From the NCBI GenBank assembly GCA_009741485.1, contig CM019216.1:20358322-20422321 (forward strand): 64,000 nt of DNA. The letters are read 5' to 3'. Position 1 is the first letter of the stretch, and the number at the start of each line of letters is the position of its first letter. The stretch is from Malurus cyaneus samueli. Lineage: Eukaryota > Chordata > Aves > Passeriformes > Maluridae. Position numbers and translations under genes: made by a program. The notes under the pieces were generated by a model, which made no database searches, was not told where the DNA came from, and worked only from the letters and a program-made list of their open reading frames with translations. Positions 56,765 to 64,000 of this stretch are shown here, in pieces.

Positions 56765-58190
56765 AATTCAAATGGATATTTTGAAGGGATAAAGAAGAAA
56801 AGTTTCTTCCAAAACACTGATCACAAAGGCATAGAGATTAAAGGCAAAACCAAACTCCATTTAGGCAGAATCATAATTCTGTTAAATGTCAAGTCCTTAA
56901 ACAGTTTCCATTTCCTTCAATAAGTGAAACATTGCACAACACGTAGCTCTGAGACAAGAAATTAACAGCTCTTCTCTCCTCTGCAGCAAATTGGAACTAT
57001 TTTCTCCCAGCCCGTTGGAACTCAGTTTCATTGCACCACAAGTTGACTTAGGGAGCGAACCAAAACCCATTTGTGTCATCAGGGCTAAGATTTGCATCTC
57101 TTCACTTTAGACAGGGAGAAGTCAGACACCTCATCTGAGCTCCTTACCCCAGGCTCCTGTCAGAGTCAATGGAGGGAAGCCTTCTGAGACAGATTCATTC
57201 TATTTATCTCAGCATACATGAATCACCTTAAGAGGAACTTGTTGCTCTTCTCTGGCTATTAACTGAGCCGTAGGGTGGCAGATTCAAGTTTAAGCAACTT
57301 GCTTGCAGTTATTTAACTTGGGGCGCATGAATTTCACCCTGGGAAGCTTATATTTTATTTCTCCAAGCTGCAGACCTGATTTTATGTACCTCCAGTAGCT
57401 CCAAACATCCCTTGCAAGTCACTTCAGGGATGTGGAAAATCAGTCCTTTCTTTCACTGAAATATGAAGATATACAGTTTTGTTATCAAAATTAAAATTGT
57501 TTACAAGTAAAAGACCTTCTAGTCCCAGAATTAAGCTTAATTTCTGTCTTTGCCTATCTTCACTTTGTTTTTTTCCCTTTCAGTCACCCTTCTGTACATG
57601 ATCTTGTACTTTCTCCTAGTTCTGTGTGTTTGGGCAAGCTGTTGCATGTGCTGATGGGCCAGCAGGCTGCTTTCTCCTTGGAATAAGCAAAGAAGGGATT
57701 TAAACTCTCTTTCCCATGGTGAGGTTATCTTTCCTTTTCCTGGCTGCCAGCTTCCACAAAACTTGTCAGGACATCATATCTCTGAGACATCTACTCCTCT
57801 CAGTCAAATGCACTTGAAATCAGCCCCATGTGTTTGAAAATTAGACAAGGAAGGAAGAAGAGGATCTGAACACCCTCTTGGGCAGGTCATATTCCCTTAA
57901 AATTAGACTGATCATATGCTTCCTCTGCACTGTGAAATCTGGTATAGGTTCTAGTAGAGGTGTACTAGCAAAGGCAAGACATACATTATTTTTGATATAA
58001 TTCCCCTCCTTTTGGTGCAATTCCTCTCTTTGAGGAATATAGAAGCCACACCAACATATACAAGCTAAGCCAACAAAAGCACAATAATTTTTTTTCTTTC
58101 TGTACTGGCAAAATTACTCCCTCAGATGTTCCAGTTTCCTCTTCTGCAGGACAGAATCTTCACATATTTACTTATTACCCACTGGGCTTG
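56765..58190. other. Unique DNA, possible conserved stretch
   Basis: No dispersed repeat recognised. Around 57200-57420 the sequence is high-complexity (AACTGAGCCGTAGGGTGGCA, ACTTGGGGCGCATGAATTTC) and could be conserved. No credible frame. Confidence 0.5.
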
Positions 58191-58213
58191 TTTTTTTTTT
58201 TTTTTTTTTTTTT
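58191..58213. repeat. T23 homopolymer
   Basis: Twenty-three consecutive T residues followed by CCCTCCCTGG. Confidence 0.96.
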
Positions 58214-59810
58214 CCCTCCCTGGAAATGCCTCTGTTTGTTATGCCCTGAAACACAAAGCATTAACAGCCTTTTAGAGAGTGCCAACACATGGTAGAGGTA
58301 GCTACCTGCTCTGTTTTCCATAAAACGGGTGTTAATAGGCTCTAGAGGGGTCCCTCAGTAAAGACACGGAGGAGTTCAAGCATTTATTGACTGGTTTGTA
58401 TCTCGTAGAAATATTCGAAGTGGAACACAGGAGATGCAAAGAAAAAGCCACACAAATGAGAAGCTACTAATGAAGTGTTTTTACAGTTGGGGTTCAATGT
58501 GTGAGCTTGTAAAAGCTGATTAACTACTATTGTGTTTTCATCTAACTGGTTTGATAATTTGTTGGTTAAATGGCTCAGCTGAGAAACCAGTGAGTGTCCT
58601 TGGAAACATGCTGGTGCAAGAGTTAAAGCCTCAAATCCACACAGAGGGGGCAGGTTTATGTTGTGGATCCACAATACACTTCTCTTTTAATAGGTGAAAG
58701 AAAAAAGTGTCTGAAGAGTCATATTTTGTTCTTAAAGTTTTCTCTTTGAGTTTATTCCAATCACTAAAATTGAAATCCTCTTTAATTTCTCTTTGTCATA
58801 ATAAAGGCAATTAAGTTGGCTTTAAGTCGATTCTCTTATTTTTCTTCTTTCATTCTTAAATATTTCTTTTTCTCATTTGCTTTCTTTCTCTCTCTGTCTC
58901 TTGTTCTTCTACCTCCACTTAATGACTGTTTAGAAGAGAATATTCTGGGCTGGATTAACAATTAACTCAAACCAGTTAAATATCACATTGGGGCAGCAAC
59001 AATACAATACAGGAGGCTTGAAAAAAAGCTGGCTGGAAAAACAGCAAACCTCAGTTTTCAAAAGAATTATTGGAAACCTGAGGTAGGGGATGTATAGAAG
59101 TTGTGAAAGATCATTATTATTTCATTCTCTCTTTTTCTAAAATTATTCCTCTTTTTCACTTCCAAATTCAAATCTTGCCACTTTAAGATTGTAAAGCCTC
59201 TTATCTAACGAAAGAACTGGGAATTTTATGGCTTTACTGCATGTGTGTCTGTCTGAGCAAACAGATCCCTGCAAATCCTACTGATTTTAGACTGGTGATG
59301 GACTGGACTGCCAGCAAAGCTGAGTTAGATCTTGGTGGTAAACACATTCTGAGTTAAATTAATCATCATGAACAACAACCCAGAAAGAACTCTGCAAAAG
59401 GGTTGGGTGTGATAAACTCATCTCTAATGAACTGAACAGACTCTTAAAAGATGGGATGACTGAAAATTTTGAATCAAGAAATCAGTGTGAAGGGTTGGGA
59501 CAGCTTTTGCAGAAAAAAAGGAGCAGAAACAACCCTCCCATGACAATTTGACTCTGAAAATGCCTGTGGGGAACTGTTGGGGGTTGCAGTTCCTGTTTTT
59601 TTGTCTTCCTCCAGCAAGATTTGGATTTCCCAGTCACATGGAATCTCTCAGGGTGCTCTAAGACATTGGACCCCAGGACATATCCACTGCCCCTTACTTT
59701 GAGAGAAGAACCTCTGTTCCACAGGTCATACAGAGCCCTACAACTGTGTTTCTCGATCGAAATAACCTGATTTTCATCCAGGTTTTGACTTATAGTCTAA
59801 ATAATTAATT
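58214..59810. other. Unique DNA up to the duplicated unit
   Basis: Positions 58260-58690 are repeat-free with some CpGs (AAAACGGGTG, ATCTCGTAGAAATATTCGAA) and might be conserved. A pyrimidine-rich TTTCTTTCTCTCTCTGTCTC stretch is near 58880. A 96-aa minus frame at 58384-58674 is not recognisable. The duplicated unit starts at 59811. Confidence 0.5.
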
Positions 59811-60043
59811 TTGGTGTTTTTCCCATTTTCCTGTCAATGCTACTAAGAACAGAACAATCCCTGAAAAAGTCACACAGCCCTAGACAATGCTAAACATGTC
59901 AATTCAATTTTTCAGGTGTAGCTTATAAAAATGGGGGGTGGTTCCCCCATTTGGAGGAAGCACATTCACAGTCACAACTTTCCCACCAAAGGAAAAAGAA
60001 GTTTAAAATTAAAACAACAAAATAATTGAACTATTTTGTTTGT
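59811..60043. other. Left part of the duplicated unit, unique
   Basis: No repeat recognised. It includes GGGGGGTGGTTCCCCCA at about 59934, which can pair with itself and has lost one G in copy 2. Confidence 0.6.
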
Positions 60044-60600
60044 AATGGATATCTGGAGGGGTGTAGTCCAACATCCTACCCAAAGCAGGATGAATTTCAA
60101 CATTGCATCAAGATGACCAAGGGCTTGTCCAGTTTGTGTTTCGTATTTTAAAAGATGCAGTTACACTGCCTGAAAGTTCTCTCTTTAAATTATTTGGCAT
60201 TAATATCTAGCTATAATTGCATCTATTGCAATGTTAGCCTTCTGTCTTGTCTTTGTACATCTCAGATGAAATTCTGGTTCCACCATCTCTGCAAACTCCC
60301 CTCAGGAGGCTGCAGACAGCAATTAGATTGCCCTTCCCTCTCCAAGGTTGAACAGACCTGATCCCTTCAGCCTTCCACAAAATGTGCTTTGCTCTCCAAC
60401 TCCCTTAAAAGCCTCCACTGGACACACTCCAGTTTCACAATGTAGGGCTTCCCGTAAGCAAATACTGGGGAATAATCATTTCATTCAATCTACTGCTGCA
60501 TTTTTCTTAATATACCCAGCACCAAGTTGGCCTCCATCACCATAAGTCTGCCCTGCTCACTCACCTTTGGCTTGCTGTTCATGAAGCATCCCTCGCCACA
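60044..60600 (-). mobile_element. CR1 LINE, about 555 bp, antisense (copy 1)
   Basis: Reverse-complement CR1 starting near its 3' end: ATCTGGAGGGGTGTAGTCCA, CCTACCCAAAGCAGGATGAA, CCAAGGGCTTGTCCAGTTTG. It continues to CTCTCCAAGGTTGAACAGAC, GCCTCCACTGGACACACTCC and CACCAAGTTGGCCTCCATCA. The longest CR1 piece in the window. An AT-rich middle (60160-60260) is diverged. The 68-aa and 65-aa plus frames in it are repeat translations and recur in copy 2. Confidence 0.88.
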
Positions 60601-60747
60601 GAACTGCCACAAAGTGCCCAGACTATGGAATTTCATTAAATCTCTCCATCCTGAGTGGAGATTGTGAGTGTGTGTTTGTTTAATTTCTGGAAGTCCTTGC
60701 TAGCTCATCCCTCCAGCTTAATTCCTTCTCAGTGTCAGTCCTGTTCT
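60601..60747. other. Linker between opposed CR1 copies (copy 1)
   Basis: Not recognised. Holds GAGTGTGTGTTTGTTTAATT. The antisense and sense CR1 copies face each other with their 5' sides across this linker. Confidence 0.6.
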
Positions 60748-61124
60748 CCAGGAGAGAAAGGAGCTGGGCCTGTTTATTCTGGAGAAGGGAGGACTGAGAG
60801 GGGATCTCATTAAAGTTTATAAATATCTCTAAGGTGGGTGCCCAGAGGATGGTGCCAGGCTCTGCTCAGTGTGCCAAGGAGGAGAGGAGCAATGGCCATA
60901 AAGTAAAACATCAAGTTCAACCTCAATATGAAGAAGAAATTCTTTATTTTGAGGTGGCAGAGCACTGGAACAGCTCACAAGGAGGTCATAGAGTTTCCTC
61001 TCTGGAGACATTCCAACCCACCGGAGGTGTCCTGTGTCACCTGCTCCAGGTGACCCTGCCTTGGTAGGGGTTGGACTGGTTGATCTCCAAAGGTTCCTTT
61101 CACCAAAAAATCTGTGATTCTGTG
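60748..61124 (+). mobile_element. CR1 LINE 3' end, sense (copy 1)
   Basis: GAGCTGGGCCTGTTTATTCT, GGAGAAGGGAGGACTGAGAG, GGGATCTCATTAAAGTTTAT, GTGCCCAGAGGATGGTGCCA, AATATGAAGAAGAAATTCTT, GCAGAGCACTGGAACAGCTC, CCTGCTCCAGGTGACCCTGC and GGGGTTGGACTGGTTGATCT, ending AATCTGTGATTCTGTG. A different CR1 subfamily from the CCAACCCAAACC tails. Compared with copy 2 it lacks several single bases in homopolymers, for example one C in CCACC(T)GGAGG and one in GGTG(C)TCC. Confidence 0.94.
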
Positions 61125-61868
61125 TGAGTATGGATTCTCCATACTGAATATAACACTTATTTTCTGCTGTACAATAATTGAAAAAATACATCAAGAATGA
61201 AAAAGACCCCAGAGGAAAAGAAAAACTCAAACACACTTTTATGTATGTTGAAGCACAGAGAAAATGAATCAAAGTGTGAGACAACTGAGCCAGCAGAGAA
61301 AGACATAACAAGACTGACTGTAAGTTAAAGACAGACAACTGGAAATCAAAAAACAGTCATGACTTTTGAGCACCAAAATAAACAACCAGGACAACTCATG
61401 GAGCCTCCAATTTTTTGATGTCTTCAGATTAGGTCCAGTTGTCTCTCAATGTGAATTCAGCCAAATACAAATTACTGGTATTGACATAGGGGAAAATAGA
61501 TGAAATGCACTGGCCTGTGGAACACAGGAGGAGAAACTGAATTATCTAATGGACTCTTCCAGGTTAAAGCTTTTGAATTTATGAATAATGTCTGGGACAA
61601 ATCTGCTGCTGAAATAATACAGATGTCTATAATGATGCCTGCTCATTCTGTTGTGTAGTGCTTTTCTTGCCAAATATAAACTTAATGTTTCCAGAAAAAT
61701 GGGAGCTGAAGTCCACATCATTCCAGGAATTTTTTGTTGCAACAAGATTGGTAATATAAACATTAAAGTAAATTCTATAAGATAGATGTGGACACATGCA
61801 GGGCAGATGGACAGACATCATTGTTACACTTTATATTGATTTTGTTTCCTCTCACATATAAAATTGCC
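61125..61868. other. Unique DNA in the duplicated unit (copy 1)
   Basis: Begins with a perfect hairpin AGTATGGA-TTC-TCCATACT (61127-61145), kept in copy 2 at 63511-63529. No repeat recognised. The minus-strand frame of 169 aa (60829-61338) spans this part and the CR1; its 125-aa counterpart in copy 2 is broken by indels, so the frame is not under selection. Confidence 0.55.
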
Positions 61869-62175
61869 CAGGAGCTGGAGCCTCTCTACCCTGGAGCCAG
61901 GCTGGAGAGCTGGGGTGTTCACCTGGAGAAGAGAAAGATCCAGAGAGACCCCAGAGCCCCTTCCAGTGACTAAGGGGCTCCAGGAGAGCTGGAGAGACTG
62001 GGACAAGGGATGAGGAACAGGACAAGGGGGAGGTTTAAATCAGAGTAGATTTAAATTGGATATTGGGAGAAATTGATCCCTGGAGCGTGGGGACCCTGGC
62101 ACAGTTGCCAGAGAAGCTGTGGCTGCCCTGGATCCTGGAAGTGTCCAAGGCCAGGTTGGACGGGTCTTGGAGCAT
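61869..62175 (+). mobile_element. CR1 LINE cut at the duplication junction
   Basis: GCTGGGGTGTTCACCTGGAG, AAGAGAAAGATCCAGAGAGA, CAGGAGAGCTGGAGAGACTG, TAAATTGGATATTGGGAGAA, GAAGCTGTGGCTGCCCTGGA and CCTGGAAGTGTCCAAGGCCA in sense order. It stops at CTTGGAGCAT, exactly where copy 2 begins, so the CATGGCAGGGG...TTCCAACCC tail is missing. It shows many single-base losses against the usual CR1 (CCCTGGATCCTGG for CCCCTGGATCCCTGG; CAGTTGCCAGAG for CAGGTTGCCCAGAG). Confidence 0.95.
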
Positions 62176-62412
62176 ATACTTTGGTGTTTTTCCCATTTTC
62201 CAGTCAATGCTACTAAGAACAGAACAATCCCTGAAAAAGTCACACAGCCATAGACAATGCTAAACATGTCAATTCAATTTTTCAGGTGTAGCTTATAAAA
62301 ATGGGGGGTGTTCCCCCATTTGGAGGAAGCACATTCACAGTCACAACTTTCCCACCAAAGGAAAAAGAAGTTTAAAATTAAAACAACAAAATAATTGAAC
62401 TATTTTGTTTGT

Positions 62413-62968
62413 AATGGATATCTGGAGGGGTGTAGTCCAACATCCTACCCAAAGCAGGATGAATTTCAACATTGCATCAAGATGACCAAGGGCTTGTCCA
62501 GTTTGTGTTTCGTATTTTAAAAGATGCAGTTACACTGCCTGAAAGTTCTCTCTTTAAATTATTTGGCATTAATATCTAGCTATAATTGCATCTATTGCAA
62601 CGTTAGCCTTCTGTCTTGTCTTTGTACATCTCAGATGAAATTCTGGTTCCACCATCTCTGCAAACTCCCCTCAGGAGGCTGCAGACAGCAATTAGATTGC
62701 CCTTCCCTCTCCAAGGTTGAACAGACCTGATCCTTTCAGCCTTCCACAAAATGTGCTTTGCTCTCCAACTCCCTTAAAAGCCTCCACTGGACACACTCCA
62801 GTTTCACAATGTAGGGCTTCCCGTAAGCAAATACTGGGGAATAATCATTTCATTCAATCTACTGCTGCATTTTTCTTAATGTACCCAGCACCAAGTTGGC
62901 CTCCATCACTGTAAGGCTGCTCTGCTCACTCATCTTTGGCTTGCTGTTCATGAAACATCCCTCACCAC
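62413..62968 (-). mobile_element. CR1 LINE, about 555 bp, antisense (copy 2)
   Basis: Second copy of the antisense CR1 at 60044. Nearly identical until the last 60 bp, where CCATCACTGTAAGGCTGCTC replaces CCATCACCATAAGTCTGCCC. These are substitutions (mostly transitions), not only indels, so the two copies are distinct alleles or true paralogues. Confidence 0.88.
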
Positions 62969-63114
62969 AGAACTGCCACAAAGTGCCCAGACTATGGAAT
63001 TTCATTAAATCTCTCCATCCTGAGTGGAGATTTGTGAGTGTGTGTTTGTTTAATTTCTGGAAGTCCTTGCCAGATCATCCCTCCAGCTTAATTCCTTCTC
63101 AATGTCAGTCCTGC
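62969..63114. other. Linker between opposed CR1 copies (copy 2)
   Basis: Matches 60601-60747 with a few substitutions (CCAGATCATC for CTAGCTCATC) and one extra T at GATTTGTGAG. Confidence 0.6.
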
Positions 63115-63507
63115 TCTCCAGAAGAGAGAGAAGCTGGGCCTGTTTATTCTGGAGAAGGGAGGACTGAGAGGGGATCTCATTAAGTTATAAATATCTCAAA
63201 GGTGGGTGCCCAGAGGATGGTGCCAGGCTCTGCTCAGTGTGCCAGAGGAGGGCAAGAAGCAATGGCCACAAAGTAAAACATCAAGTTCAACCTCAATATG
63301 AAGAAGAAATTCTTTATTTTGAGGGTGGCAGAGCACTGGAACAGCTACACAAGGATGTCATAGAGTTTCCTCTCTGGAGACATTCCAAACCCACCTGGAG
63401 GTGCTCCTGTGTCACCTGCTCCAGGTGACCCTGCCTTGGTAGGGGGGTTGGACTGGTTGATCTCCAAAGGCTCCTTTCCAAACCTAAAAATTCTGTGATT
63501 CTGTGGT
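63115..63507 (+). mobile_element. CR1 LINE 3' end, sense (copy 2)
   Basis: Counterpart of 60748-61124. It keeps bases that copy 1 lacks (GGAGGTGCTCCTGTGTCACC; GTAGGGGGGTTGGACTGG; CTCCTTTCCAAACC) and so is closer to the CR1 consensus, ending AATTCTGTGATTCTGTGG. Confidence 0.95.
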
Positions 63508-64000
63508 TTGAGTATGGATTCTCCATACTGAATTATCACATTATTTTCTGCTGTACAATAATTGAAAAAATACATCAAGAATGAAAAAGACCCCAGAGGA
63601 AAAGAAAAACTCAAACACACTTTTATGTATGTTGAAGCACAGAGAAAATGAATCAAAGTGTGAGACAACTGAGCCAGCAGAGAAAGACATAACAAGACTG
63701 ACTGTAAGTTAAAGACAGACAACTGGAAATCAAAAAACAGTCATGACTTTTGAGCACCAAAATAAACAACCAGGACAACTCATGGAGCCTCCAATTTTTT
63801 GATGTCTTCAGATTAGGTCCAGTTGTCTCTCAATGTGAATTCAGCCAAATACAAATTACTGGTATTGACATAGGGGAAAATAGATGAAATGCACTGGTCT
63901 GTGGAACACAGGAGGAGAAACTGAATTATCTAATGGACTCTTCCAGGTTAAAGCTTTTGAATTTATGAATAATGTCTGGGACAAATCTGCTGCTGAAATA
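63508..64000. other. Unique DNA in the duplicated unit (copy 2)
   Basis: Matches 61125-61616 almost perfectly, with CTGGTCTGTGG for CTGGCCTGTGG near 63896 and a small TTATCACATTA / ATAACACTTA change near 63533. The window ends here. Confidence 0.7.

Larger units (their letters stand above)
59811..62180. repeat. Direct duplication, copy 1 (2,370-bp period)
   Basis: The sequence starting TTGGTGTTTTTCCCATTTTC at 59811 returns at 62181 in the same orientation and is followed over at least 1.8 kb with few differences. Copy 1 contains an antisense CR1, a sense CR1, a unique tail and a further sense CR1 cut at the junction. The flanking bases before the two starts differ (ATAATTAATT against AGCATATACT), so 59811 and 62181 mark the breakpoint. 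Confidence 0.96.
62181..64000. repeat. Direct duplication, copy 2 (cut by window end)
   Basis: Matches 59811-61616 almost base for base in the unique parts. Differences cluster in and around the sense CR1 and include many one-base gaps in G, C, A or T runs. The cumulative offset grows from 2,370 to 2,384 bp across the copy. The window ends inside copy 2, so its right end is not seen. Confidence 0.96.

Noticed and set aside
60829..61338. 169-aa minus-strand frame, with a 125-aa relative at 63345-63722
   Set aside because: Half of it is antisense CR1 translation. The copies differ by frame-breaking indels, so the frame is not maintained.
1..64000. tRNA, 5S, U-snRNA or other small RNA genes
   Set aside because: I looked for box A/B strings such as GGTTCGAATCC and for snRNA-like starts and saw none. 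A covariance-model scan would be decisive.

Overview
This window looks like a non-coding stretch of a bird nuclear genome. I find no protein-coding gene, exon or RNA gene that the sequence supports. The evidence for a bird is the interspersed repeat content. Essentially the only recognisable dispersed element is the CR1 LINE. It occurs as many short, 5'-truncated copies on both strands. Their 3' ends carry the avian CR1 tail motif (CCAACCCAAACCATTCTATGA and variants), preceded by relatives of GGTTGGAATGAGATGATCTTTAAGGTCC (a motif given here in general form; the copies vary). No mammalian SINEs are visible. A songbird is plausible but that is inference. The DNA is AT-rich, rich in homopolymers, and stop codons interrupt every frame; the longest open frames (190, 169, 158, 138 aa) are explained by repeats or show no recognisable protein. 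The setting is therefore an intergenic desert or a very large intron. The window opens with GTAAGT, which matches a splice donor, but nothing else supports an exon boundary there. Layout. 1-8.2 kb: AT-rich unique DNA with three short CR1 tails (848, 1833, 4525) and T27 and A23 tracts. 8.2-22.7 kb: a denser CR1 zone, mixing young-looking tails (18.5 kb) with older subfamilies (8.2, 12.0, 15.4 and 17.5 kb); a richer, more G+C patch lies at 21.6-22.1 kb. 22.7-31.4 kb: mostly unique DNA, an AAT microsatellite, two perfect 19-20 bp tandem duplications, a 149-nt A/C-only tract next to a CR1, and a diverged local direct repeat. 31.4-45.5 kb: the most interesting unique DNA. Repeat-poor blocks at about 32.45-34.05, 37.24-37.83 and 42.30-42.73 kb keep CpG dinucleotides and are the best candidates for conserved regulatory elements. 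45.5-52.3 kb: CR1 fragments again, plus an uninterrupted 302-nt pyrimidine tract at 49.3 kb. 52.3-59.8 kb: a 35-T tract, unique DNA, a 16-bp minisatellite next to a CR1 and an AATTAA-rich block at 54.6 kb that may be an old DNA-transposon relic. 59.8-64.0 kb: a unit of about 2.37 kb is repeated in direct orientation. The second copy runs off the window. Each copy carries an antisense CR1 followed by a sense CR1, and the junction cuts another CR1. Single-base homopolymer indels in this region make a false (assembly or haplotype) duplication a serious alternative to a real one. Nothing here acts as a gene system. What can be read is a history of CR1 insertion, simple-repeat growth and local duplication, with a few candidate regulatory islands between.
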